DNA of 64,000 bases from Gammaproteobacteria bacterium Ga0077536 (GCA_001464935.1 LNEL01000050.1:86494-150493), one strand, 5' to 3'; counted from the first letter of the stretch, positions 28,612 to 40,269 are shown. Notes: a model not told the origin generated them from the letters alone. Numbers and translations: made by a program.

Positions 28612-29901
28612 ATGCTTAATGCCGCACCCGACGCGCACGTGCGCTCGTATTACGCGGCCTCCGTGCCGCCCGCTTCACCCGGCCCCGCGCTCGCCGGAGA
28701 CGTCGAATGCGATGTCTGCGTCATCGGTGGCGGACTCACCGGCCTGACCGCCGCGCTCGAACTCGCCGAGCGGGGGTTCAGTGTCGTGCTGCTCGAAAGC
28801 ATGCGCATCGGCTGGGGCGCGTCGGGCCGCAGCGGGGGCCAGCTGATCTTCGGCTATGCGTGCGAGATGCCAAAAATGGCCGCACTGACCTCGCCCGAGG
28901 ACGCCCGTCGGCTGTGGCAGTTCTCGCTCGAGGCGCTCGCGGGCGTGCGCGCGCGCGTCGCGCGTCATGCGATTGACTGCGACTGGGCCGACGGCCAGCT
29001 GCACGTCGCGATCAAGCCGCGTCAGCGCGACGAACTCGAGGCCTGGGGCGAGCATCTCGCCGGCACCTATGGCTACACGGGTCTGCAGTTCCTCGACCGG
29101 GCCGCGCTCGAGTCCCACATCAGCAGCCCGCGCTACTGCGCCGGCCTGTTCGACCCGCGCGGCGCGCACGTGCATCCGCTGAAGTACACGCTGGGGCTGG
29201 CCGCCGCGGCGCGCGCGGCCGGGGTACGGATCTTCGAGGGCAGCCGCGCGCTGCGGCTGACGCGCGGCGCCGCGCCACGCGTGCACTGTGCGCAGGGGGA
29301 GGTCAGGGCGCGTTACGTCGTGCTCGCCGGCAACGCGTATCTAGGCCCGCTGGTGCCGGCGCTCGATCGCAAGATCATGCCCGTTGGCACCTACATCGTG
29401 GCGAGCGCGCCGCTGGGCGCCGATCTCGCGCGCGCGTGTCTGCCGACGAACGCCGCCGTCACCGACATCAACTTCGTGCTCGACTATTTTCGCCTGTCGG
29501 CGGATTTCAGAATGCTGTTCGGTGGGCGCGTCAGCTATTCGAAGATCCCGCCGCCGAATCTCGCCGGCTCGATGCGCAAACGGATGGTGCGCGTATTTCC
29601 GCAGCTCGCGGACTTCCCCATCGACTATGCGTGGGGCGGATACGTCGACATCACGATGAACCGCGCGCCGCATTTTGGCCGCCTCGACCCGACCCTTTAT
29701 TTCGCGCAGGGCTTTTCGGGGCACGGCATGGCGGCGACAGGGCTTGCGGGCACCGTGATCGCCGAAGCGCTGGCCGGCGACGCGCAGCGCCTCGACGTGT
29801 TCGAGCGCATCCCCCATCGCGATTTCCCCGGCGGGCGCCTGCTGCGGATGCCGTCGCTGGTGATGGCGATGGCCTACTACCGCCTGCGGGACCTGTTGTA
29901 G
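28612..29901 (+). CDS. puuB: Gamma-glutamylputrescine oxidase-like FAD oxidoreductase
   Basis: A 429-residue DAO-type flavoenzyme. The FAD-binding site is DVCVIGGGLTGLTAALELAE, followed by LLESMRIGWGASGRSGGQL, a close match to the PuuB/OrdL group. The C-terminus has the conserved FSGHGMAATGLAGTVIAEAL flavin-contact segment. The expected reaction is oxidative deamination of gamma-glutamylputrescine to the aldehyde with hydrogen peroxide release. It lies divergent from the puuA-like ligase, completing the first two steps of the Puu route. The aldehyde dehydrogenase (puuC) and hydrolase (puuD) are not in the window. Confidence 0.87.
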   Translation: MLNAAPDAHVRSYYAASVPPASPGPALAGDVECDVCVIGGGLTGLTAALELAERGFSVVLLESMRIGWGASGRSGGQLIFGYACEMPKMAALTSPEDARRLWQFSLEALAGVRARVARHAIDCDWADGQLHVAIKPRQRDELEAWGEHLAGTYGYTGLQFLDRAALESHISSPRYCAGLFDPRGAHVHPLKYTLGLAAAARAAGVRIFEGSRALRLTRGAAPRVHCAQGEVRARYVVLAGNAYLGPLVPALDRKIMPVGTYIVASAPLGADLARACLPTNAAVTDINFVLDYFRLSADFRMLFGGRVSYSKIPPPNLAGSMRKRMVRVFPQLADFPIDYAWGGYVDITMNRAPHFGRLDPTLYFAQGFSGHGMAATGLAGTVIAEALAGDAQRLDVFERIPHRDFPGGRLLRMPSLVMAMAYYRLRDLL

Positions 29902-29916
29902 AGGACGGCCGACGGC

Positions 29917-31461
29917 ATGCGGACGTTCGCGCCGCGCATGGCCTGCGGCCTGCTGATCGCGCTTACCGCGCTGTCCTACTCACTTCTTGCGATGCGTAAT
30001 CCGCACGTCGGCCTGCTCGCCGACGACGCGATTTACCTGCTGATGGCGGACATCTACTCGCCGTATCGCGAGGCCGTCGGCGCGGTCTTCGATCACGTTC
30101 GCCAGTACAGTCATTTGCCGCCGTTCTATTCGATGGTGCTGGCACTCGCCGGCGGCGGGGTAGGGCATCTCGTGGCGGCGCGCCTCGCGACTGCCGTGTG
30201 CATGACGCTCGCCTGGACCCTGTGCTACGGGTGGCTGCGGCGCGAGGGCGTGCCGCGCGGCAGCGCCACGCTGTTGACGCTGTTCGGCGCCTGGACGCCG
30301 GTGACGCTGATACACACGGTCGACCTGTGGAGCGAAGGCCTGTCGATAGCGCTCACGCTGCTGTGCCTGATCGTCCTGCAGCAAACCAGGAACGTCCGCG
30401 GATCTGACACGAGCGCCACCTCACTCTGGCTGTTCGGCGGGCTTGGCTGTGCGCTGGCGTGTTCGATCGCGACACGCAGTATCGGCGTCGCCCTCCTGCC
30501 CGCTGTGTTGCTGGCATTCGGCTGGCGGCGTCCGCTGGCCCTCGGCATCACGCTGCTGGCGACCCTGGTGTGCAGTGTCGCCTTGTCTTCAATCGACCTC
30601 GGCGCTGCGGCACCGTCCTATGGTGCGCTGTTGCTGCAGCACTATGCGGCCGATCCGCTGATGACGCTGGCGCGCCAGGTGGGTTCAGTCTTCGCTGCGC
30701 TTCCAGGCGCGGCGTTGTACGACCTGTTTCAGTGGCGTGCACCGACGGCATGGCAATGGGCTGCGATTGCGTTGCCGGCGAGCGCCTGTCTGCTCGGCTT
30801 CTGCCGCGCACTGCTCGCCTGCGCGCCGGCTGCGGTGTACACGCTGTGCCATCTCGGTATCGTGCTCTTGTGGCCATTCCCCGGCCTGACCGATCGCTTC
30901 ATCTATCCGCTGTTGCCGTACGCGCTTTGGTGCATGTGGTACGGCGCCGCACTGGTCGACAGCCGCGGCCGCGCGGGCATGGTCCTGGCCTTGCTGCTGC
31001 TCGCGCTGGCGGCGCCGGCCTGCGTCTCGACCTGGAAGCGCGCGGTGACGCCTCTGCCGCAGGCAGGGCTCGATTCCTTCCGCGCCACGCGCTATTGGCT
31101 CGATGCGACGCGCAGTCTCGATCCGGTGCCCGGGATCGCCACACTGGCGGCGCACGAACGCGTCGCCGCGAGCATCGCCAGCGACGTGCCGCCGACGGAC
31201 TGCATTTACACGCAGCAGGTTCATCTCGTCCTGGCCAAGGCCCTGCGGCCCACTTTTCTGCCGCCGCCGCCGGCCGTGATGGAGCGCGGGCCGCCGTGGG
31301 GCTGCCGCTATTTCCTGCTGGTTGCCGATGCAATGAACGGTCGGCCGCCGCTTTATCCGCTGGCGTACCTCGGTGGAATCGGCACTGTCGTCGCCGTGCA
31401 TCGGCCGACTGACGCGACGACACCCGACGCGGTCACCGCGATCCTGATGCGGGTGGACTGA
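29917..31461 (+). CDS. Multi-pass membrane glycosyltransferase-like protein (GT39/GT83 type)
   Basis: A 514-residue protein with about ten to twelve hydrophobic segments. The first periplasmic loop contains the DD pair in GLLADDAIYLLMADIYSP, the place where PMT/ArnT-type lipid-linked sugar transferases keep their catalytic acid. A soluble C-terminal region of ~130 residues (ERVAASIASDVPPTDCIYTQ) follows. It starts 15 bases after puuB with a GAGGA site, so it may be co-transcribed, although no functional link to polyamines is evident. Substrate and acceptor unknown. Confidence 0.65.
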   Translation: MRTFAPRMACGLLIALTALSYSLLAMRNPHVGLLADDAIYLLMADIYSPYREAVGAVFDHVRQYSHLPPFYSMVLALAGGGVGHLVAARLATAVCMTLAWTLCYGWLRREGVPRGSATLLTLFGAWTPVTLIHTVDLWSEGLSIALTLLCLIVLQQTRNVRGSDTSATSLWLFGGLGCALACSIATRSIGVALLPAVLLAFGWRRPLALGITLLATLVCSVALSSIDLGAAAPSYGALLLQHYAADPLMTLARQVGSVFAALPGAALYDLFQWRAPTAWQWAAIALPASACLLGFCRALLACAPAAVYTLCHLGIVLLWPFPGLTDRFIYPLLPYALWCMWYGAALVDSRGRAGMVLALLLLALAAPACVSTWKRAVTPLPQAGLDSFRATRYWLDATRSLDPVPGIATLAAHERVAASIASDVPPTDCIYTQQVHLVLAKALRPTFLPPPPAVMERGPPWGCRYFLLVADAMNGRPPLYPLAYLGGIGTVVAVHRPTDATTPDAVTAILMRVD

Positions 31462-31478
31462 CTGCGCAGCCGCCAGGA

Positions 31479-32606
31479 TCAGCGCGGCGCAGCCTCGGCA
31501 TCGATGAAACGCTGACGTCGTGCCGCTGTCGACGGGTGCGTCGACAGGTAGGGATGCCAGTCGTCGACCGCCGCGCGCGGCGTCCCGTCGTGCGGGGCGG
31601 CGTCGCCCTTCAAGCGCGCGCGACAGGCTTCGACAAAGGCCTGCCTATCATCGGGGACAACGTCCGCGCAGCGCTCGAGCCGGCCCAGTATCGCGGTGAA
31701 ATCGGCGCCACGGAGACCCGCGGCGGCGAGGTGCGCGAGTGCGTAACTGTCAGCCTCCCATTCGAGTTCACGCGAGTAGGCGTTCTCCATCAGCATGCCC
31801 GGCATCGCGAGCAGCACGCCGCCCAACGCCTGCACGTCGCCGAAGAGCAGGCCTGCCATCACGGCGAGGCCGGCGTGGCTCAGGATCTGGCGCAGCGAAT
31901 GACGGTGCTCGACGTGGCCGATCTCGTGCAGCAGCACCGCGGCGACCTCGTCGTCCGAGTCCGCGATGCCGATCAGCTCGTCCGTCACGACGATCGTGCC
32001 GTCGGGCAGGGCGATCGCGTTCGGGCCGAGCATGCCGCCGCCGCGGAACTCGAGCCGGTAATGCAGCTCGCCCGCCGGTGGCAGCAGGGCGTCGAAACGC
32101 GTCGTCAGGGCCGCGCGGCGCGGCGCGTCCAGCGTCGAGGGTTTGAACAGGAAGCGGTCCAGCTGCGTCAGCGTGTCGGCTGCCATCGGCGCGGCGACAT
32201 CGCGCGGCAGCTGCAACGCCACGAAGCGGCTGAGCAGCGGCACGCCCCAGACGGCAGTGGCCCCGACGAAGACAGCGACTGCGAGGCCGGCGACGAGGAT
32301 CGCGCGCACGCTGCCTTCGAGCCGCGCGATGCGCGTGGTGCCCGTGAAGTGTCGCGCCAGCCACGCGGCGTGCGCGGGGGTGTCGGCCAGTTCAATCCGG
32401 GCATCGTCATCGAAGCCCAGGCTCAGCGGCACGCCGGCGATGCGCGTGTCGGCGTGCAGCGCCGCGACCGGCATCGCCGGTCGCAGCGGCGGATCGAGAT
32501 GCAGCACGCCGTAGGCATCGATGCGCAACGTCACCTCGCTGCCCGTCGCGCGCTGTCCATCGTAGTAACGCCCCTTGATCAGCGTCGCGTCGTCGTCGGC
32601 GGTCAT
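31479..32606 (-). CDS. M48-family zinc metalloprotease
   Basis: A 375-residue membrane-bound peptidase. An N-terminal ~100-residue cytosolic segment precedes a helix near residues 105-130 (ILVAGLAVAVFVGATAVWGV). The protease domain has the zinc motif HEIGHVEHRH in VAAVLLHEIGHVEHRHSLRQ and a third ligand in SRELEWEADSYAL. This is the HtpX/Oma1-type layout associated with membrane protein quality control. The start ATG 32604-32606 follows the YjgN gene by 59 bases. The pair YjgN-M48 is a recurrent arrangement in proteobacteria, implying joint function at the envelope. Confidence 0.85.
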   Translation of the reverse strand: MTADDDATLIKGRYYDGQRATGSEVTLRIDAYGVLHLDPPLRPAMPVAALHADTRIAGVPLSLGFDDDARIELADTPAHAAWLARHFTGTTRIARLEGSVRAILVAGLAVAVFVGATAVWGVPLLSRFVALQLPRDVAAPMAADTLTQLDRFLFKPSTLDAPRRAALTTRFDALLPPAGELHYRLEFRGGGMLGPNAIALPDGTIVVTDELIGIADSDDEVAAVLLHEIGHVEHRHSLRQILSHAGLAVMAGLLFGDVQALGGVLLAMPGMLMENAYSRELEWEADSYALAHLAAAGLRGADFTAILGRLERCADVVPDDRQAFVEACRARLKGDAAPHDGTPRAAVDDWHPYLSTHPSTAARRQRFIDAEAAPR

Positions 32607-32665
32607 GCCCGGCGGGTCCGCGCTGGTGTCGGTGCGGGCGTCATCGGCCTGCCGGCGATGGCAGG

Positions 32666-33859
32666 CTACAGGCCGAGATCGAGATCGAACGCATCGACCA
32701 GCTCCTCGCCGAGCGCGCTGCCGTCTTCGCGCGCGCCGGCCGTCACGTCGTCGAGTCCGGCACTCAGCAGCGCCGTGCACGCAAGCTGATAGCGCACGAG
32801 CCGAATGCTGCCCCACGGCAGCAGCAGGCCCAGCGAGACCACGGCTGCGAGCGTATTGCTGAAACAGATCCACCCCGTGCGCAGTGCCTGCATCCGGGAC
32901 AGCAGCTGATGCTCATCGAACGCCGTCTGGCCCAGCACGAGATTGGTCCGGTGTGCCTTGAAATAACCGTAAACGAAGAATGCGATGCTGTAGAACACGG
33001 CGAGAAAGCCCAGCACGCTCGCGATCAGGGCTGCCGCGCCGGCTTCCGGCCCACCGTCGCCGAGATCGCGGCCACCGATCAGGAGTGCGAATCCCGCCGC
33101 GAAGCCGGCGAGCACGAACAGGCCGAGGCTGGCACCGTAAAGCCGGTAGAACTGCCCCGCGCGCCCGGCGAAGCGCGCGTCCAGACGGCCGTAGCGCGTG
33201 TGGTCGACGAGAAAGCGTACGCGCGCGAAATCGAGCCATGGCGCGAGCGGCATCAGCATCAGCACGAACAGGTTCGGCACCAGATCCGCCTTGGTGAGCG
33301 GGGTCCCCTGTTCCTCACCCTCCTGCAGGAAAGCCTGCATGAATGCGCCGTTCTCATCGATCAGCAGGTACAGCGCAATGGCGCCGACGAGCGCGATCCC
33401 CAGCGGCAGGAGCAGCAGCCGGTACGCGGCAGCGAAGTCACGGCGAAACGACAGGCGCAGATTGCGCAGCGACGTGTTGCGCAGGTTGAAACTCGTCGAC
33501 AGCACGACCAGCGCCGGCACGAGCGCGAGACCGACGCCGAGCGCCGGAAAGCGGAGTGCGGGATAGAAATGCCAGAACGCCGCGAACGCGCCGAACACGG
33601 CGACCGCGATGGCACGGCCCTTCAGGATTTGCAGCGGCTCTCCGTGATAGGCGAAGCGATGGCCCTCCAGCGAGGTGTGGCCGTAGAAGTAGCGCAGCCG
33701 GCGCACCTTGGCCCACGCGGAGTAGATGCCGACGGTCGCGATCGTCAGCAGGATGTTGACTATCCAGATGGCGAAGTACTCGCGCGCGTTGCCCGTGAAT
33801 TCGAACGGGCATTCGCGCGCCGGCCGCGGGGCCGCGCTTGGGCCGTTCGCCGGGTCCAT
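32666..33859 (-). CDS. YjgN/DUF898-family membrane protein
   Basis: A 397-residue inner-membrane protein with about six to eight hydrophobic segments. The N-terminal signature CPFEFTGNAREYFAIWIVNI followed by TVGIYSAWAKVRRLRYFYGH is diagnostic of DUF898 (YjgN). A second ATG lies nine bases upstream (33868). I prefer the inner ATG because the AAAGGA site has proper spacing only for it. Function unknown; it is paired with the M48 protease gene downstream. Confidence 0.85.
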   Translation of the reverse strand: MDPANGPSAAPRPARECPFEFTGNAREYFAIWIVNILLTIATVGIYSAWAKVRRLRYFYGHTSLEGHRFAYHGEPLQILKGRAIAVAVFGAFAAFWHFYPALRFPALGVGLALVPALVVLSTSFNLRNTSLRNLRLSFRRDFAAAYRLLLLPLGIALVGAIALYLLIDENGAFMQAFLQEGEEQGTPLTKADLVPNLFVLMLMPLAPWLDFARVRFLVDHTRYGRLDARFAGRAGQFYRLYGASLGLFVLAGFAAGFALLIGGRDLGDGGPEAGAAALIASVLGFLAVFYSIAFFVYGYFKAHRTNLVLGQTAFDEHQLLSRMQALRTGWICFSNTLAAVVSLGLLLPWGSIRLVRYQLACTALLSAGLDDVTAGAREDGSALGEELVDAFDLDLGL

Positions 33860-33916
33860 GACAGTCATTCCTTTCAGGCCCGGCGCGGGCCGACGTGGAC
33901 GTTCACCCTGACGGGG

Positions 33917-35128
33917 CTAGACGACGCCGTCCTGCTTCAACTTGGCCAACATCTCGTCGGTCATGCCGAGCAGTTGCCGATAGACCTCGTCGTTGTGCGC
34001 GCCAAGGGCGGCGCCCGGCCAGTCCGTACGGCCAGGGGTCGAGCCGAGCTGCGGAATGATCGCCGGGATCTTCAGCGGCTCGCCGTCGATCGTCACCGTC
34101 TCGAACAGGCCGCGAGCCTGGTACTGCGGATCGGCGAGCATGTCCGCGACGCTGTAGATCGGGCCGGCCGCGACGCCGGCGCGCTCGAGACGTTCGAGCA
34201 CGTCGGCCTGGGTCATCGAGCCGGTCCACGCGCCGATGAGCCCGTCGAGTTCGGCCTGGTGCTCGACTCGATTCATGTTTTCCCGGTAGCGCGGATCCTG
34301 CGCCATGCCGGCATTGCCCATCAGCTCGCACAGCCGCTGGAACATCGGGTTGGTGTTGGCGCCGATGATGATGGTCTTGCCGTCGGCGGTCGGGTAGATG
34401 TTCGACGGCACGATGCCGGTCAGCGTCGAGCCCGACGGCTCGCGCACGATGCCCATGCCGTCGTATTCGGGCACCATCGATTCCATCAGGTTGTAGATTG
34501 CCTCGAAGATCGCGACATCGACGACCTGCCCCTCGCCGTGGCGCGACTTGTCGCGGCCGATGTAGGCGAGCAGGATGCCGAGCGCCGCGTGCAGGCCCGC
34601 GAGCGTGTCGCCGATCGACAGGTTCGGGCGCACCGACGGTTGACCGGGGAAGCCGTTCACATACCGGAAGCCGCCGAAGCCCTCGCACACCGACGCGAAA
34701 CCCGGCCGTGGTGCATACGGGCCAGTCTGGCCGTAGCCCGAAATGCGCGCATAGATGAGGCCGGGGTTCGTCGGCTTGACGTCGGCGGGACCGATGCCCC
34801 ACTTCTCCATCGTGCCGGGCCGGAAGTTCTCGATCAGCACGTCGGCCTTGTCGACGAGCTGGCGCAGGACCTTGCGGCCTTCATCGACTCTCAGGTCCAG
34901 GGTCACGCACTTCTTGTTGCGGGCGAGGCTGTACCACCACAGCGCGGTGTCGTTCTTGACGATGCGCCAGCGCCGGATCGGATCGCCGCCGTCCGGCGGC
35001 TCGACCTTGATCACCTCGGCACCGTAGTAGCCGAGAATCGTGGCCGCGAACGGGCCGGCCAGCAGTTGTCCCACTTCGATGACCCGTACGCCGTCCAGTG
35101 GACGTCGGGTCTGCGCGCCAGTCGTCAT
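33917..35128 (-). CDS. Class III CoA transferase (CaiB/BaiF family)
   Basis: A 403-residue enzyme that moves CoA between acyl groups through an aspartyl-CoA intermediate. Seen are DGVRVIEVGQLLAGPFAATI, YYGAEVIKVEPPDGGDP, NKKCVTLDLR, VLIENFRPGTMEKWG, and NLSIGDTLAGLHAALGILLA. The GD in that last block is at the position of the family's catalytic Asp. The length is standard. Neighbours give no clue to the acid substrate. Carnitine-, bile acid- or fatty acid-type substrates are all possible. Confidence 0.9.
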   Translation of the reverse strand: MTTGAQTRRPLDGVRVIEVGQLLAGPFAATILGYYGAEVIKVEPPDGGDPIRRWRIVKNDTALWWYSLARNKKCVTLDLRVDEGRKVLRQLVDKADVLIENFRPGTMEKWGIGPADVKPTNPGLIYARISGYGQTGPYAPRPGFASVCEGFGGFRYVNGFPGQPSVRPNLSIGDTLAGLHAALGILLAYIGRDKSRHGEGQVVDVAIFEAIYNLMESMVPEYDGMGIVREPSGSTLTGIVPSNIYPTADGKTIIIGANTNPMFQRLCELMGNAGMAQDPRYRENMNRVEHQAELDGLIGAWTGSMTQADVLERLERAGVAAGPIYSVADMLADPQYQARGLFETVTIDGEPLKIPAIIPQLGSTPGRTDWPGAALGAHNDEVYRQLLGMTDEMLAKLKQDGVV

Positions 35129-35216
35129 GTGCTGATACTCCGCCGGGCGTGCGTGGCCCGGGCTCTTCCTGTTCGCAGTCGGATGATCGGTCGAGCGCCG
35201 ATCTGGTGCGGGCAGG

Positions 35217-35591
35217 TTATGCCGCAGGCCGCCATGCTGGCAATCCGGGCGGCGTCAGGCGGGCGGCGAGCGCACCGACGAGCACACCGGCGAAGTCGGC
35301 AAGGCCGTCGGCCAGCGACGGCGCGCGGAGGGGCACGAAGCCCTGTGCGAATTCGATCGCGACGCCGAGGAGTGTCAGCCACAGCGCCGCGCGTGGCCAG
35401 CCCGCGCGTGGCAGGGCCACGGCAAACCACCACATCAGCAGCGCGAACGACGCGCCGTGATAGAGCTTGTCGCTCCAGGGGATTTCGTGGCCGGGCAGTT
35501 CGCGCAGCGGCAGCAGGCAGACGACGACGAGCGCCACCGTCTGCAGCCAGCCGAGACCGAGCCACAGCCGGCGCGTCAGCACGTGGCGCAC
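35217..35591 (-). CDS. VanZ-like membrane protein
   Basis: A 124-residue protein with four hydrophobic segments and the VanZ pattern: WSDKLYHGASFALLMWWFAV, then AIEFAQGFVPLRAPSLADGL (E..Q...P.R..s..D) and a final helix. Its ATG is four bases after the CBS-protein stop, so translation is probably coupled. VanZ-like proteins have no general agreed function; a link to glycopeptide response should not be assumed. Confidence 0.8.
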   Translation of the reverse strand: MRHVLTRRLWLGLGWLQTVALVVVCLLPLRELPGHEIPWSDKLYHGASFALLMWWFAVALPRAGWPRAALWLTLLGVAIEFAQGFVPLRAPSLADGLADFAGVLVGALAARLTPPGLPAWRPAA

Positions 35592-35595
35592 CCGC

Positions 35596-36006
35596 TCAGT
35601 TCAGTGACTTGCTGACTTCCACGATGTAGCGGAACAGATCGGATTCGGAAAGGATGCCGCACAGGTGTCCATGGTCGTCCACGACCGGCAAACCGCTGAC
35701 TTTCAGCTGGAGCATCGTGGTCGCGGCGAGCGCGACCGAGGCCGTTTGCGGGATCGTGATGGGGTTCGGCGTCATGATAGCTTCAACCGTGGGTCTCGAC
35801 GCAAACTCGAGCGTGTCCGCCGACGCGGTCGCCTTCGCCGCCCGCACGTCGCCCTGGCTCAGGATGCCGGTCAGTTCCGGCCCCTCCATCACCGCGAGGC
35901 GCCGGATGTGGCGGTCGTTCATCAGGGTATCGGCTTCGTCGATCGTCGCGGTCGGGGGGACCGAAATCACATTGGGCGTCATCCAGTCGCGAACCTGGTG
36001 GTTCAT
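35596..36006 (-). CDS. CBS-domain pair protein
   Basis: A 136-residue cytosolic protein of two CBS motifs: residues ~5-62 (VRDWMTPNVISVPPTATIDE; RHIRRLAVMEGPELTGILSQ) and ~75-130 (IMTPNPITIPQTASVALAAT; VSGLPVVDDHGHLCGILSES). Such stand-alone modules bind adenosyl nucleotides and sense energy state (family knowledge). It precedes the VanZ gene with a four-base gap. Confidence 0.9.
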   Translation of the reverse strand: MNHQVRDWMTPNVISVPPTATIDEADTLMNDRHIRRLAVMEGPELTGILSQGDVRAAKATASADTLEFASRPTVEAIMTPNPITIPQTASVALAATTMLQLKVSGLPVVDDHGHLCGILSESDLFRYIVEVSKSLN

Positions 36007-36018
36007 GTTTGCTCCTTG

Positions 36019-36036
36019 GTGGCATCAGGGTGCCAC
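36019..36036. promoter_or_regulatory. Short perfect palindrome in the CBS/Sel1 divergent gap
   Basis: GTGGCA-N6-TGCCAC lies 13 bases upstream of the CBS gene start. It could be an operator or an mRNA leader hairpin; there is no further evidence. Confidence 0.3.
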
Positions 36037-36043
36037 GATGGAA

Positions 36044-36084
36044 TAGCGGCGCCGGCTGCAGAACTTTGAGCGCAGCGCCGCTAC
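36044..36084 (-). repeat. REP-like hairpin D with GTAG
   Basis: TAGCGGCGC (36044-36052) and GCGCCGCTA (36075-36083) form a perfect 9-bp inverted repeat around a 22-base spacer. Read on the minus strand it starts GTAG, as do the other hairpins in this window. It lies just before the Sel1-repeat gene start. Confidence 0.5.
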
Positions 36085-36091
36085 AGGACCC

Positions 36092-37195
36092 ATGGACGTC
36101 TGGCCCCTCTTCACCCGCGCGATCCTGCTGTGCGGGCTGTTCACCCTGCTGCTGCCGACGGCGGACGCGGAACCGTTCGCCGATGGCGTGGCCGCCTACC
36201 GCAGCGGTGATTTCCAGCAGGCCCGCGCGGCGTTCGAAATGCTCAGTGCGAAAGGCGATGCGCGCGCGCAGTTCGCGCTCGGCCTGCTGTACGAAAATGG
36301 CGAAGGCGTCGAGCAGGACAGCAAGGCGGCGGCGGGCTGGTATCGTCGCAGCGCCGATCAGGGGTATGCGAAAGCGCAGTACAACCTCGGCATGCTGCAT
36401 CTGCAGGGCGTCGGCGTGAAGCGCGATGAACTCGCCGCCCGCGACTGGTTCGAGCGCGCCGCGGCACAGGGCAATCCCGACGCGGTGGCGCGCCTGCTGA
36501 AGTTCGCCGAAGACGGCGACGTGAACGCGCAGTATCGGGTCGCCGTGATGTACCTGAACGGGGGTGCCGTGACGCGGGACGCGAAAACCGCCGCGCGCTG
36601 GATGCAGCGCGCCGCCGCCCGCGGTCACCTCGACGCGATGTTCGCGATGGGCTGGCTGACCGAAACCGGCAAGGGCACCGAGCGCTCGTACTCCGCCGCG
36701 ACGAACTGGTACCAGCCGGCGGCGAGCCAGGGGCATGTGAAGTCGATGTACAACCTCGCGCGGCTGATCCGCCTCGGGCAGGGCCAGCCGCCCGACCGCG
36801 CCCGCGCCGAACAGCTCTACGAGCAGGCCGCGAGCGCCGGCTTCGTGCCGGCCCAGCTCTCGCTCGGCCTGCTCTACGATCTCGGCGAAGACTGGCCGCG
36901 CGATCCGGCCCGCGCCGCGTCCTGGTACAACACGGCGGCCGCGAACGGCAGCGCCGAGGCACAGTTGAACCTGGGCTACCTGCTGGCGGCCGGCGAAGGC
37001 GTCAAGCCCGACTTTCTGCAGGCCTATGCGCGCACTTACGCCGCGGAACGTCTCGGCCATCCGCTGGCGGCCGACAACCTGCGCCTGCTTGGAGAGAAGC
37101 TGACGCAGGCCGAAATCATCCAGGCGCGCGAGCGCGGCGAATCGCTGGTCAACCGCGCACGCGCGCTGCCGGGCCTGGTCGCCGCCGGCCGCTGA
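36092..37195 (+). CDS. Secreted Sel1-like repeat protein
   Basis: A 367-residue protein with a signal peptide (LFTRAILLCGLFTLLLPTADA, cleavage near residue 27). It has at least seven Sel1-like/TPR-type helical repeats, e.g. AQFALGLLYENGEGVEQDSK, AQYNLGMLHLQGVGVKRDEL and AQLNLGYLLAAGEGVKPDF. Such repeats form curved scaffolds for protein binding, here in the periplasm. No catalytic domain is present. It is a single gene between a divergent CBS-VanZ pair and convergent ubiA. Confidence 0.87.
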   Translation: MDVWPLFTRAILLCGLFTLLLPTADAEPFADGVAAYRSGDFQQARAAFEMLSAKGDARAQFALGLLYENGEGVEQDSKAAAGWYRRSADQGYAKAQYNLGMLHLQGVGVKRDELAARDWFERAAAQGNPDAVARLLKFAEDGDVNAQYRVAVMYLNGGAVTRDAKTAARWMQRAAARGHLDAMFAMGWLTETGKGTERSYSAATNWYQPAASQGHVKSMYNLARLIRLGQGQPPDRARAEQLYEQAASAGFVPAQLSLGLLYDLGEDWPRDPARAASWYNTAAANGSAEAQLNLGYLLAAGEGVKPDFLQAYARTYAAERLGHPLAADNLRLLGEKLTQAEIIQARERGESLVNRARALPGLVAAGR

Positions 37196-37241
37196 GCGCC
37201 GTCGCCGTGGTCGGGGCGCCCGCACGCGCCTGACGGCCTGC

Positions 37242-38117
37242 TCAGATGCTGGCGGCGATGCCGGCGAAGATGACCATGCCGAACCAGTTGTTGTTGAGAA
37301 AGGCGCGGAAGCAGCGCGCGGGCTCGCGCTCCCTGAGCAGCCACTGCTGGTAGATCGCGAGGCCGGCGGCCACGGCGAGGCTGGCGGTGTAGGGCGCGCC
37401 GAGTCCTGCCTGTCGACCGATCAGCCACAGATCGATGAGCAGCAGGATCTGCAGCATGCCGATGATCGGCCGGTCCGCGTCGTCGAACAGGATCGCGGTC
37501 GAGCGGATGCCGATTTTCAAATCGTCCTCGCGGTCGACCATCGCGTACTGCGTGTCGTAGACCAGCACCCACAGCACCACTGCCGACAGCACCAGCCACG
37601 CGAGCGGCGGCACCGCGCCGGTCTGCGCCGCGAAGGCCATCGGTACTGCCCAGGCGAACGCCGCCCCGAGCCACACCTGCGGCAGATAGGTGTAGCGCTT
37701 CATGAACGGGTAGGCGGCGGCGAGCCCGACGGCGGCGAAGGCGAGGGCGATCGTGAGCCGGTTCTGCGTCAACACCAGCAGGCCGGACACGAGTACCAGC
37801 ACGCCGAACAGGATCAGCGCCCGGCGCGGCTCGATTTCGCCGGTCGCGAGCGGACGGTCGCGGGTGCGCGCGACGTGGCCGTCGAAATGGCGATCGGCAT
37901 AGTCGTTGATCACGCAGCCCGCCGAGCGCATCAGCACGGTGCCGAGCACGAACACGCCCAGCACGAACGGATCCGGCAGGCCCCGCGCCGCGAGCCACAG
38001 CGCCCACAGGGTCGGCCACAGCAGGAGCAGGATGCCGATCGGCCGATGCAGCCGCATCAGTCGCGCGTAAGCGCGCCAGCCACCCGTGCCTGTCGCCATG
38101 CGCCGTATCGCCGTCAT
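37242..38117 (-). CDS. ubiA: 4-hydroxybenzoate polyprenyltransferase
   Basis: A 291-residue inner-membrane prenyltransferase of ubiquinone synthesis with about eight to nine membrane helices. The first Asp-rich motif is [20 protein letters not shown]. The second is [20 protein letters not shown]. The opening [20 protein letters not shown] is typical of UbiA. An alternative ATG seven codons in (38099) is possible. It follows recG by 18 bases on the same strand, at the end of the housekeeping block. Confidence 0.95.
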   Translation of the reverse strand: MTAIRRMATGTGGWRAYARLMRLHRPIGILLLLWPTLWALWLAARGLPDPFVLGVFVLGTVLMRSAGCVINDYADRHFDGHVARTRDRPLATGEIEPRRALILFGVLVLVSGLLVLTQNRLTIALAFAAVGLAAAYPFMKRYTYLPQVWLGAAFAWAVPMAFAAQTGAVPPLAWLVLSAVVLWVLVYDTQYAMVDREDDLKIGIRSTAILFDDADRPIIGMLQILLLIDLWLIGRQAGLGAPYTASLAVAAGLAIYQQWLLREREPARCFRAFLNNNWFGMVIFAGIAASI

Positions 38118-38135
38118 CCCTGCCTCAATGCGCCG

Positions 38136-40244
<2,109 letters not shown>

Positions 40245-40269
40245 GAGGCAGAGCGCGGGGTGGAAGGCC

